Shown here piece after piece: positions 1 through 12,477 of a DNA stretch of 64,000 nt. The position numbers were made by a program, and so were the translations under genes. The notes under the pieces were generated by a model. It ran no database searches. It was not told the origin of the DNA and worked only from the letters and a program-made list of their open reading frames with translations. The first letter of the stretch is position 1. Each line of letters opens with the position of its first letter. Source of the DNA: Diadophis punctatus similis (taxonomy: Eukaryota > Chordata > Lepidosauria > Squamata > Dipsadidae); the NCBI GenBank assembly GCA_023053685.1, contig JALIGW010000057.1, forward strand, positions 1,724,710 through 1,788,709, given 5' to 3'.

Positions 1-3000
1 TTCCCTCTAGCTGACCTTTTCAAGATGTGAAAAAGCAGAGTTCAAAGATAATGCTGAAATCTACAACTTCAATTTCTCTAGCTTACATTTTCCAGATGTG
101 TGGAAGCAGAGTTCCAGGATTATGCTGAAATCTGCCTCTGCATTTTCCCTTTAGCTGACATTTTCAAGGTGTGTAGAAGCAGAGTTTCAGGATTATGCTG
201 AAATCAGCCTCTGCATTTTCTCTCTAGCTGAGATTTTCCAGATGTGCAGAAGCAGAGTTCAAACATTATGCTGAAATCTACAACATTAATTTCTCTCTAG
301 CTAAAATTTTCCAGATGTGCAGAAGCAGAGTTCCAGGATTATGCTGAAATCTGCCTTGCAAGTTCTCTCTATCTGACATTTTCAAGGTGTGTAGAAGCAG
401 AGTTTCAGGATTATGCTGAAATCAGCCTCTGCATTTTCTCTCTAGCTGAGATTTTCCAGATGTGCAGAAGCAGAGTTCAAACATTATGCTGAAATCTACA
501 ACATCAATTTCTCTCTAGCTAACATTTTCCAGATGTGAAGAAGCAGAGTTCCAGGATTATGCTGAAATCTGCCTCTGCATTTTCCCTCTAGCTGACATTT
601 TCAAGATGTGAAAAACTAGAGTTCAAAGATTATGCTGAAATCTACAACTTCAATTTCTCTAGCTGACATTTTCCAGATGTGTGGAAGCAGAGTTCCAGGA
701 TTATGCTGAAATCTGCCTCTGCATTTTCCCTCTAGCTGACATTTCCCAGGTGTGTAGAAGCAGAGTTCAGGATTATGCTAAAATCTGTCTTGCAATTTTT
801 CTCCAGGTGAAATTTTCCAGATGTGGAGAAGCAGAGTTCCAAGATTATGCTGAAATCTGCCTTGCAATTTCTCTCTAGCTGACATTTTCGAGATTTGCGG
901 AAGCAAAGTTCAAACATTATGCTGAAATCTACAACATCAATTTCTCCCAAGCTAACATTTTGCAGATGTGGAGAAGCAGAGTTCCAGGATTATGCTGAAA
1001 TCTGCCTTCCAATTTCTCTCTAGCTGACATTTTCCAGATGTGCACAAGCAGAGTTCCAGGATTATGCTAAAATCTGCCTCTGCATTTTCCCTCTAGCTGA
1101 CATTTTCAAGATGTGCAGAAGCAGAGTTCAAAGATTATGCTGAAATATGCCACATAAATTTTCCCCAGCTGACATTTTCCAGATGTGCAGTAGAAGAGTT
1201 CCAAGATTATGCTGAAATCTGCCTCTGAATTTTCCCTTTAGCTGACATTTTCAAGGTGTGTAGAAGCAGAGTTCCACGATTATGCTGAAATCAGCCTCTG
1301 CATTTCTCTTTAGCTGACATTTTCGAGATGTGCAGAAGCAGAGTTAAAACATTATGCTGAAATCTACAACATTAATTTCTCTCTAGCTAACATTTTCCAG
1401 ATGTGCAGAGGCAGAGTTCCAGGATTATGCTGAAATCTGCCTTGCAATTTCTCTCTAGCTGATATTTTCCTGATGTGCGGTAGCAGAGTTCAAAGATTAC
1501 GCTGAAATCTGCCTCTGCATTTTCCCTCTAGCTGACATTTTCCAGGTGTGTAGAAGCAGAGTTCCAGGATTATGATGAAATCTGTCTTGCAATTTTTCTC
1601 CAGGTGAAATTTTCCAGATGTGGAGAAGCAGAGGTCCAAGATTATGCTGAAATCTGCCTTGCAATTTCTGTCTAGCTCACATTTTCCAGATTTGCGGAAG
1701 CAGAGCTCAAAGATTATGCTGAAATCTACCACATCAATTTCTCTCTAGCTGACATTTTCCAGATGTGTGGAAGCAGAGTTCCATGATTATGCTGAAATCA
1801 GCCTCTGCATTTTCCCTCTAGCTGACATTTTCCAGACGTGCAGTAGAAGAGTTCAAAGATTATGCTGAAATCTACAACTTCAATTTCTCTAGCTGACATT
1901 TTCCAGATGTGTAGAAGCAGAGTTCCAGGATTATGCTGAAATCTGCCTTGCAAGTTCTCTCTAGCTGATATTTTCCTGATGTGCGGAAGCAGAGTTCAAA
2001 GATTATGCTGAAATATACCACATAAATTTTCCCCAGGTGACATTTTCCAGATGTGCAGCAAAAGAGTTCCAAGATTATGCTGAAATCTACAACATCAATT
2101 TCTCTCTAGCTAACATTTTCCAGATGTGCAGAAGCAGAGTTCAAAGATTATGCTGAAATCTGCCTCTGCATTTTCCCTCGAGCTGACATTTTCTAGATGT
2201 GAAAAAGCAGAGTTCCAAGATTATGCTGAAATCTACAACTTCAATTTCTCTAGCTGACATTTTCCAGATTTGTAGAAGCAGAGTTCCAGGATTATGCTAA
2301 AATCTGCCTCTGCATTTTCCCTCTAGCTGACATTTTCCAGATGTGCAGAAGCAGAGTTCCAGGATTATGCTGAAATCTGCCTTCCAATTTCTCTCTAGCT
2401 GACATTTTCCAGATGTGCAGAAGCAGAGTTCCAGGATTATGCTGAAATCAGCTTCTGCATTTTCTCTCTAGCTGACATTTTCGAGACGTGCAGAAGCAGA
2501 GTTCAAACATTATGCTGAAATCTACAACATCAATTTCTCTCTAGCTAACATTTTCCAGATGTGCAGAAGCAGAGTTCCAGGATTATGCTGAAATCTGCCT
2601 CTGCATTTTCCCTCTAGCTGACATTTTCCAGATGTGCAAAAGCAGAGTTCCAAGATTATGCTGAAATCAGCCTCTGCATTTTCTCTCTAGCTGACATTTT
2701 CGAGATGTGCAGAAGCAGAGTTCAAACATTATGCTGAAATCTACAACATTAATTTCTCTTTAGCTAACATTTTCCAGATGTGCAGAAGCAGAGTTCCAGG
2801 ATTATGCTGAAATCTGCCTTGCAATTTCTCTCTAGCTGACATTTTCCAGATGTGCGGTAGCAGATTTCAAAGATTATGCTGAAATCTGCCTCTGCATTTT
2901 CCCTCTAGCTGACATTTTCCAGGTGTGTAGAAGCAGAGTTCCAAGATTATGCTGAAATCTGCCTTGCAATTTCTCTCTAGCTCACATTTTCCAGATGTGT

Positions 3001-6000
3001 GGAAGCAGAGTTCCTAGATTATGCTGACATCTACGACATGAATTCCTCTCTAGCTGACATTTTCCAGATGTGCGGAAGCAGAGTTCCAGGATTATGCTGA
3101 AATCAGCCTCCGCATTTTCTCTCTAGCTGACATTTTCGAGACGTGCAGAAGCAGAGTTCAAACATTATGTTGAAATCTACAACATCCATTTCTCTCTAGC
3201 TAACATTTTCCAGATGTGCAGAAGCAGAGTTCCAGGATTATGCTGAAATCTGCCTCTGCATTTTCCCTCTAGCTTACATTTTCCAGATGTGCAGAAGCAG
3301 AGTTCCAGGATTATGCTAAAATCTGCCTCTGCATTTTCTCTCTAGCTGACATTTTCCAGATGTGCAGAAGCAGAGTTCAAAGATTATGCTGAAATCCACA
3401 ACATTAATTTCTCTCTAGCTCATATTTTCCAGATGTGCAGAAGCAGAGTTCTAGGATTATGCTGAAATATGCCTTGCATTTTCTCTCTAGCTGACATTTT
3501 CCAGATGTGCAAAAGCAGAGTTCAAAGATTATGCTGAAATCTGCCTCTGCATTTTCTCTCTAGCTGACATTTTCGAGACGTGCAGAAGCAGATTTCAAAC
3601 ATTATGCTGAAATCTACAACATCAATTTCTCTCTAGCTAACATTTTCCAGATGTGCAGAAGCAGAGTTCCAGGATTATGCTGAAATCTGCCTCTGCATTT
3701 TCCCTCTAGCTGACATTTTCAAGATGTGAAAAAGCAGAGTTCAAAGATTATGCTGAAATCTACAACTTCAATTTCTCTAGCTGACATTTTCCAGATGTGT
3801 GGAAGCAGAGTTCCAGGATTATGCTGAAATCTGCCTCTGCATTTTCCCTCTAGCTGACATTTTCCAGGTGTGTAGAAGCAGAGTTCAGGATTATGCTAAA
3901 ATCTGTCTTGCAATTTTTCTCCAGGTGAAATTTTCCAGATGTGCAGAAGCAGAGTTCAAGGATTATGCTGAAATCTGCCTCTGCATTTTCCCTCTAGCTG
4001 ACATTTTCCAGAGGTGCAGAAGCAGAGTTCAAAGATTATGCTGAAATCTACCACATCAATTTCTTTCTAGCTGACATTTTCCAGATGTGTGGAAGCAGAG
4101 TTCCAAGATTATGCTGTCATCTACGACATCAATTCCTCTCTAGCTGACATTTTCCAGATGTGCAGAAGCAGGGTTCCAGGATTATGCTGAAATCAGCCTC
4201 CGCATTTTCTCTCTAGCTGACATTTTCGAGACGTGCAGAAGCAGAGTTCAAACATTATGTTGAAATCTACAACATCCATTTCTCTCTAGCTAACATTTTC
4301 CAGATGTGCAGAAGCAGAGTTCCAGGATTATGCTGAAATCTGCCTCTGCATTTTCCCTTTACCTTACATTTTCCAGATGTGCAGAAGCAGAGTTCCAGGA
4401 TTATGCCAAAATCTGCCTCTGCATTTTCTCTCTAGCTGACATTTTACAGATGTGCAGAAGCAGAGTTCAAAGATGATGCTGAAATCAGCCTCTGCATTTT
4501 CTCTCTAGCTGACATTTTCAGATGTGCGGAAGCAGCGTTCAAACATTATGCTGAAATCTACAACATTAATTTCTCTCTAGCTCACATTTTCCAGATGTGC
4601 AGAAGCAGAGTTCCAGGATTATGCTGAAATATGCCTTGCATTTTCTCTCTAGCTGACATTTTCCAGATGTGCAGAAGCAGAGTTCAAAGATTATGCTGAA
4701 ATCTGCCTGTGCATTTTCTCTCTAGCTGACATTTTCCAGACGTGCAGAAGCAGATTTCAAACATTATGCTGAAATCTACAACATCAATTTCTCTCTAGCT
4801 AACATTTTCCAGATGTGCAGAAGCAGAGTTCCAGGATTATGCTGAAATCTGCCTCTGCATTTTCCCTCTAGCTGACATTTTCAAGATGTGAAAAAGCAGA
4901 GTTCAAAGATTATGCTGAAATCTACAACTTCAATTTCTCTAGCTGACATTTTCCAGATGTGTGGAAGCAGAGTTCCAGGATTATGCTGAAATCTGCCTCT
5001 GCATTTTCCCTCTAGCTGACATTTTCCAGGTGTGTAGAAGCAGAGTTCAGGATTATGCTAAAATCTGTCTTGCAATTTTTCTCCAGGTGAAATTTTCCAG
5101 ATGTGCAGAAGCAGAGTTCCAGGATTATGCTGAAATCTGCCTCTGCATTTTCTCTCTAGCTGACATTTTCCAGATGTGCAGAAGCAGAGTTCAAACATTA
5201 TGCTGAAATCTACAACATTAATTTCTCTCTAGCTCACATTTTCCAGATGTGCAGAAGCAGAGTTCCAGGATTATGCTGAAATATGCCTTGCATTTTCTCT
5301 CTAGCTGACATTTACCAGATGTGCAGAAGCAGCGTTCAAAGATTATGCTGAAATCAGCCTCTGCATTTTCTCTCTAGCTGACGTTTTTGAGATTTGCGGA
5401 AGCAAAGTTCAAACATTATGCTGAAATCTACAACATCAATTTCTCCCTAGCTAACATTTTCCAGATGTGCAGAAGCAGAGTTCCAGGATTATGCTGAAAT
5501 CTGCCTTGCAAGTTCTCTCTATCTGACATTTTCCAGATGTGTGGAAGCAGAGTTCCAGGATTATGCTGAAATCAGCCTCTGCATGTTCTCTCTAGCTGAC
5601 ATTTTCCACATGTGCAGAAGAAGAGTTCCAAGATTATGCTGAAATCTGCCTCTGCATTTTCCCTCTAGCTTACATTTTCCAGATGTGCAGAAGCAGAGTT
5701 CCAGGATTATGCTAAAATCTGCCTCTGCATTTTCTCTCTAGCTGACATTTTCCAGATGTGCAGAAGCAGCGTTCAAAGATTATGCTGAAATCAGCCTCTG
5801 CATTTTCTCTCTAGCTGACATTTTCAGATGTGCGGAAGCAGAGTTCAAACATTATGCTGAAATCCACAACATTAATTTCTCTCTAGCTCATATTTTCCAG
5901 ATGTGCAGAAGCAGAGTTCCAGGATTATGCTGAAATATGCCTTGCATTTTCTCTCTAGCTGACATTTTCCAGATGTGCAGAAGCAGAGTTCAAAGATTAT

Positions 6001-6386
6001 GCTGAAATCTGCCTCTGCATTTTCTCTCTAGCTGACATTTTCGAGACGTGCAGAAGCAGATTTCAAACATTATGCTGAAATCTACAACATCAATTTCTCG
6101 CTAGCTAACATTTTCCAGATGTGCAGAAGTAGAGTTCAAAGATTATGCTGAAATCTGCCTCTGCATTTTCCCTCTAGCTGACATTTTCCAGAGGTGCAGA
6201 AGCAGAGTTCAAAGATTATGCTGAAATCTACCACATCAATTTCTTTCTAGCTGACATTTTCCAGGTGTGTGGAAGCAGAGTTCCAAGATTATGCTGACAT
6301 CTACGACATCAATTCCTCTCTAGCTGACATTTTCCAGATGTGCAGAAGCAGGGTTCCAGGATTATGCTGAAATCTGCCTCTGCATT
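1..6386 (+). repeat. Satellite higher-order repeat, copy 1
   Basis: About 88 monomers form the reference HOR used here. Base 1 matches base 6387, and collinearity continues through copy 2 at offset 6386. The start phase is set by a rare monomer with 'ctgaccttttcaag' in place of 'ctgacattttccag'. Other landmarks are a stop-poor block at about 681-950, a monomer with an XhoI-type site (ctcgag) at 2177-2182, a 'gacatgaattcc' monomer with an EcoRI site at 3040-3045, and blocks at 3799-4044 and 4961-5206 with three consecutive 72-bp monomers. There is no gene in this stretch. Confidence 0.9.
2398..2470 (+). repeat. Representative 73-bp satellite monomer (main class)
   Basis: This is a typical monomer, counted from one 'gctgac' to the next, and it is exactly 73 bp. 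Each unit has a conserved half, 'gctgacattttccagatg' followed by 'tgcagaagcagagttc', then 'aggattatgctgaaatc'. A stretch of about 20 bp follows that switches between a few alternatives: 'tgcctctgcattttccct', 'tacaacatcaatttctct', 'tgccttgcaatttctct' or 'cagcctctgcattttct'. It closes with 'ctctcta'. Spacing between successive 'atgctg' anchors near the start of the window is 71, 73, 73, 73, 72 and 73 bp. I do not recognise the family by name. Confidence 0.95.
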
Positions 6387-9300
6387 TTCCCTCTAGCTGA
6401 CCTTTTCAAGATGTGAAAAAGCAGAGTTCAAAGATAATGCTGAAATCTACAACTTCAATTTCTCTAGCTTACATTTTCCAGATGTGTGGAAGCAGAGTTC
6501 CAGGATTATGCTGAAATCTGCCTCTGCATTTTCCCTTTAGCTGACATTTTCAAGGTGTGTAGAAGCAGAGTTTCAGGATTATGCTGAAATCAGCCTCTGC
6601 ATTTTCTCTCTAGCTGAGATTTTCCAGATGTGCAGAAGCAGAGTTCAAACATTATGCTGAAATCTACAACATTAATTTCTCTCTAGCTAAAATTTTCCAG
6701 ATGTGCAGAAGCAGAGTTCCAGGATTATGCTGAAATCTGCCTTGCAAGTTCTCTCTATCTGACATTTTCAAGGTGTGTAGAAGCAGAGTTTCAGGATTAT
6801 GCTGAAATCAGCCTCTGCATTTTCTCTCTAGCTGAGATTTTCCAGATGTGCAGAAGCAGAGTTCAAACATTATGCTGAAATCTACAACATCAATTTCTCT
6901 CTAGCTAACATTTTCCAGATGTGAAGAAGCAGAGTTCCAGGATTATGCTGAAATCTGCCTCTGCATTTTTCCTCTAGCTGACATTTTCAAGATGTGAAAA
7001 ACTAGAGTTCAAAGATTATGCTGAAATCTACAACTTCAATTTCTCTAGCTGACATTTTCCAGATGTGTGGAAGCAGAGTTCCAGGATTATGCTGAAATCT
7101 GCCTCTGCATTTTCCCTCTAGCTGACATTTCCCAGGTGTGTAGAAGCAGAGTTCAGGATTATGCTAAAATCTGTCTTGCAATTTTTCTCCAGGTGAAATT
7201 TTCCAGATGTGGAGAAGCAGAGTTCCAAGATTATGCTGAAATCTGCCTTGCAATTTCTCTCTAGCTGACATTTTCGAGATTTGCGGAAGCAAAGTTCAAA
7301 CATTATGCTGAAATCTACAACATCAATTTCTCCCAAGCTAACATTTTGCAGATGTGGAGAAGCAGAGTTCCAGGATTATGCTGAAATCTGCCTTCCAATT
7401 TCTCTCTAGCTGACATTTTCCAGATGTGCACAAGCAGAGTTCCAGGATTATGCTAAAATCTGCCTCTGCATTTTCCCTCTAGCTGACATTTTCAAGATGT
7501 GCAGAAGCAGAGTTCAAAGATTATGCTGAAATATGCCACATAAATTTTCCCCAGCTGACATTTTCCAGATGTGCAGTAGAAGAGTTCCAAGATTATGCTG
7601 AAATCTGCCTCTGAATTTTCCCTTTAGCTGACATTTTCAAGGTGTGTAGAAGCAGAGTTCCACGATTATGCTGAAATCAGCCTCTGCATTTCTCTTTAGC
7701 TGACATTTTCGAGATGTGCAGAAGCAGAGTTAAAACATTATGCTGAAATCTACAACATTAATTTCTCTCTAGCTAACATTTTCCAGATGTGCAGAGGCAG
7801 AGTTCCAGGATTATGCTGAAATCTGCCTTGCAATTTCTCTCTAGCTGATATTTTCCTGATGTGCGGTAGCAGAGTTCAAAGATTACGCTGAAATCTGCCT
7901 CTGCATTTTCCCTCTAGCTGACATTTTCCAGGTGTGTAGAAGCAGAGTTCCAGGATTATGATGAAATCTGTCTTGCAATTTTTCTCCAGGTGAAATTTTC
8001 CAGATGTGGAGAAGCAGAGGTCCAAGATTATGCTGAAATCTGCCTTGCAATTTCTGTCTAGCTCACATTTTCCAGATTTGCGGAAGCAGAGCTCAAAGAT
8101 TATGCTGAAATCTACCACATCAATTTCTCTCTAGCTGACATTTTCCAGATGTGTGGAAGCAGAGTTCCATGATTATGCTGAAATCAGCCTCTGCATTTTC
8201 CCTCTAGCTGACATTTTCCAGACGTGCAGTAGAAGAGTTCAAAGATTATGCTGAAATCTACAACTTCAATTTCTCTAGCTGACATTTTCCAGATGTGTAG
8301 AAGCAGAGTTCCAGGATTATGCTGAAATCTGCCTTGCAAGTTCTCTCTAGCTGATATTTTCCTGATGTGCGGAAGCAGAGTTCAAAGATTATGCTGAAAT
8401 ATACCACATAAATTTTCCCCAGGTGACATTTTCCAGATGTGCAGCAAAAGAGTTCCAAGATTATGCTGAAATCTACAACATCAATTTCTCTCTAGCTAAC
8501 ATTTTCCAGATGTGCAGAAGCAGAGTTCAAAGATTATGCTGAAATCTGCCTCTGCATTTTCCCTCGAGCTGACATTTTCTAGATGTGAAAAAGCAGAGTT
8601 CCAAGATTATGCTGAAATCTACAACTTCAATTTCTCTAGCTGACATTTTCCAGATTTGTAGAAGCAGAGTTCCTGGATTATGCTAAAATCTGCCTCTGCA
8701 TTTTCCCTCTAGCTGACATTTTCCAGATGTGCAGAAGCAGAGTTCCAGGATTATGCTGAAATCTGCCTTCCAATTTCTCTCTAGCTGACATTTTCCAGAT
8801 GTGCAGAAGCAGAGTTCCAGGATTATGCTGAAATCAGCTTCTGCATTTTCTCTCTAGCTGACATTTTCGAGACGTGCAGAAGCAGAGTTCAAACATTATG
8901 CTGAAATCTACAACATCAATTTCTCTCTAGCTAACATTTTCCAGATGTGCAGAAGCAGAGTTCCAGGATTATGCTGAAATCTGCCTCTGCATTTTCCCTC
9001 TAGCTGACATTTTCCAGATGTGCAAAAGCAGAGTTCCAAGATTATGCTGAAATCAGCCTCTGCATTTTCTCTCTAGCTGACATTTTCGAGATGTGCAGAA
9101 GCAGAGTTCAAACATTATGCTGAAATCTACAACATTAATTTCTCTTTAGCTAACATTTTCCAGATGTGCAGAAGCAGAGTTCCAGGATTATGCTGAAATC
9201 TGCCTTGCAATTTCTCTCTAGCTGACATTTTCCAGATGTGCGGTAGCAGATTTCAAAGATTATGCTGAAATCTGCCTCTGCATTTTCCCTCTAGCTGACA

Positions 9301-12300
9301 TTTTCCAGGTGTGTAGAAGCAGAGTTCCAAGATTATGCTGAAATCTGCCTTGCAATTTCTCTCTAGCTCACATTTTCCAGATGTGTGGAAGCAGAGTTCC
9401 TAGATTATGCTGACATCTACGACATGAATTCCTCTCTAGCTGACATTTTCCAGATGTGCGGAAGCAGAGTTCCAGGATTATGCTGAAATCAGCCTCCGCA
9501 TTTTCTCTCTAGCTGACATTTTCGAGACGTGCAGAAGCAGAGTTCAAACATTATGTTGAAATCTACAACATCCATTTCTCTCTAGCTAACATTTTCCAGA
9601 TGTGCAGAAGCAGAGTTCCAGGATTATGCTGAAATCTGCCTCTGCATTTTCCCTCTAGCTTACATTTTCCAGATGTGCAGAAGCAGAGTTCCAGGATTAT
9701 GCTAAAATCTGCCTCTGCATTTTCTCTCTAGCTGACATTTTCCAGATGTGCAGAAGCAGAGTTCAAAGATTATGCTGAAATCCACAACATTAATTTCTCT
9801 CTAGCTCATATTTTCCAGATGTGCAGAAGCAGAGTTCCAGGATTATGCTGAAATATGCCTTGCATTTTCTCTCTAGCTGACATTTTCCAGATGTGCAAAA
9901 GCAGAGTTCAAAGATTATGCTGAAATCTGCCTCTGCATTTTCTCTCTAGCTGACATTTTCGAGACGTGCAGAAGCAGATTTCAAACATTATGCTGAAATC
10001 TACAACATCAATTTCTCTCTAGCTAACATTTTCCAGATGTGCAGAAGCAGAGTTCCAGGATTATGCTGAAATCTGCCTCTGCATTTTCCCTCTAGCTGAC
10101 ATTTTCAAGATGTGAAAAAGCAGAGTTCAAAGATTATGCTGAAATCTACAACTTCAATTTCTCTAGCTGACATTTTCCAGATGTGTGGAAGCAGAGTTCA
10201 GGATTATGCTAAAATCTGTCTTGCAATTTTTCTCCAGGTGAAATTTTCCAGATGTGCAGAAGCAGAGTTCAAGGATTATGCTGAAATCTGCCTCTGCATT
10301 TTCCCTCTAGCTGACATTTTCCAGGTGTGTAGAAGCAGAGTTCAGGATTATGCTAAAATCTGTCTTGCAATTTTTCTCCAGGTGAAATTTTCCGGATGTG
10401 CAGAAGCAGAGTTCAAGGATTATGCTGAAATCTGCCTCTGCATTTTCCCTCTAGCTGACATTTTCCAGAGGTGCAGAAGCAGAGTTCAAAGATTATGCTG
10501 AAATCTACCACATCAATTTCTTTCTAGCTGACATTTTCCAGATGTGTGGAAGCAGAGTTCCAAGATTATGCTGTCATCTACGACATCAATTCCTCTCTAG
10601 CTGACATTTTCCAGATGTGCAGAAGCAGGGTTCCAGGATTATGCTGAAATCAGCCTCCGCATTTTCTCTCTAGCTGACATTTTCGAGACGTGCAGAAGCA
10701 GAGTTCAAACATTATGTTGAAATCTACAACATCCATTTCTCTCTAGCTAACATTTTCCAGATGTGCAGAAGCAGAGTTCCAGGATTATGCTGAAATCTGC
10801 CTCTGCATTTTCCCTTTACCTTACATTTTCCAGATGTGCAGAAGCAGAGTTCCAGGATTATGCCAAAATCTGCCTCTGCATTTTCTCTCTAGCTGACATT
10901 TTACAGATGTGCAGAAGCAGAGTTCAAAGATGATGCTGAAATCAGCCTCTGCATTTTCTCTCTAGCTGACATTTTCAGATGTGCGGAAGCAGCGTTCAAA
11001 CATTATGCTGAAATCTACAACATTAATTTCTCTCTAGCTCACATTTTCCAGATGTGCAGAAGCAGAGTTCCAGGATTATGCTGAAATATGCCTTGCATTT
11101 TCTCTCTAGCTGACATTTTCCAGATGTGCAGAAGCAGAGTTCAAAGATTATGCTGAAATCTGCCTGTGCATTTTCTCTCTAGCTGACATTTTCCAGATGT
11201 GCAGAAGCAGATTTCAAACATTATGCTGAAATCTACAACATCAATTTCTCTCTAGCTAACATTTTCCAGATGTGCAGAAGCAGAGTTCCAGGATTATGCT
11301 GAAATCTGCCTCTGCATTTTCCCTCTAGCTGACATTTTCAAGATGTGAAAAAGCAGAGTTCAAAGATTATGCTGAAATCTACAACTTCAATTTCTCTAGC
11401 TGACATTTTCCAGATGTGTGGAAGCAGAGTTCCAGGATTATGCTGAAATCTGCCTCTGCATTTTCCCTCTAGCTGACATTTTCCAGGTGTGTAGAAGCAG
11501 AGTTCAGGATTATGCTAAAATCTGTCTTGCAATTTTTCTCCAGGTGAAATTTTCCAGATGTGCAGAAGCAGAGTTCCAGGATTATGCTGAAATCTGCCTC
11601 TGCATTTTCTCTCTAGCTGACATTTTCCAGATGTGCAGAAGCAGAGTTCAAACATTATGCTGAAATCTACAACATTAATTTCTCTCTAGCTCACATTTTC
11701 CAGATGTGCAGAAGCAGAGTTCCAGGATTATGCTGAAATATGCCTTGCATTTTCTCTCTAGCTGACATTTACCAGATTTGCAGAAGCAGAGTTCAAAGAT
11801 TATGCTGAAATCTGCCTCTGCATTTTCTCTCTAGCTGACATTTTCCAGACGTGCAGAAGCAGATTTCAAACATTATGCTGAAATCTACAACATCAATTTC
11901 TCTCTAGCTAACATTTTCCAGATGTGCAGAAGCAGAGTTCCAGGATTATGCTGAAATCTGCTTCTGCATTTTCCCTCTAGCTGACATTTTCAAGATGTGA
12001 AAAAGCAGAGTTCAAAGATTATGCTGAAATCTACAACTTCAATTTCTCTAGCTGACATTTTCCAGATGTGTGGAAGCAGAGTTCCAGGATTATGCTGAAA
12101 TCTGCCTCTGCATTTTCCCTCTAGCTGACATTTTCCAGGTGTGTAGAAGCAGAGTTCAGGATTATGCTAAAATCTGTCTTGCAATTTTTCTCCAGGTGAA
12201 ATTTTCCAGATGTGCAGAAGCAGAGTTCAAGGATTATGCTGAAATCTGCCTCTGCATTTTCCCTCTAGCTGACATTTTCCAGAGGTGCAGAAGCAGAGTT

Positions 12301-12477
12301 CAAAGATTATGCTGAAATCTACCACATCAATTTCTTTCTAGCTGACATTTTCCAGATGTGTGGAAGCAGAGTTCCAAGATTATGCTGACATCTACGACAT
12401 CAATTCCTCTCTAGCTGACATTTTCCAGATGTGCAGAAGCAGGGTTCCAGGATTATGCTGAAATCTGCCTCTGCATT
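6387..12477 (+). repeat. Satellite higher-order repeat, copy 2
   Basis: This copy is collinear with copy 1 at offset 6386 up to about 10,170, with very few substitutions by eye (for example 'gcatttttcc' near 6967 and 'gttcctgga' near 8671). Near 10,190-10,400 it carries a rearranged block in which the 'ttctccaggtgaaa' monomer occurs twice, so landmarks downstream are shifted by 71 bp. Its right end departs from copy 1 and carries a second copy of the block otherwise seen at 3799-4044 (here 12,070-12,315). Total length is 6091 bp, with no gene. Confidence 0.88.

Noticed and set aside
1..600. CRISPR array
   Set aside because: The unit is a continuous satellite monomer with graded variants throughout. 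There is no constant repeat with unique spacers and no cas gene, and the setting is eukaryotic.
681..878. Open frame of 65 codons (MEAEFQDYAEIC...) and dozens of relatives on both strands across the array
   Set aside because: They consist only of translated satellite monomers, exist in overlapping form on both strands, end at arbitrary monomer differences and have no start context or domain. They are by-products of the repeat.
2470..2490. CENP-B box
   Set aside because: The variant 'ttttcgagacgtgcagaag' shares only TTCG with the NTTCGNNNNANNCGGGN pattern and lacks the CGGG part.
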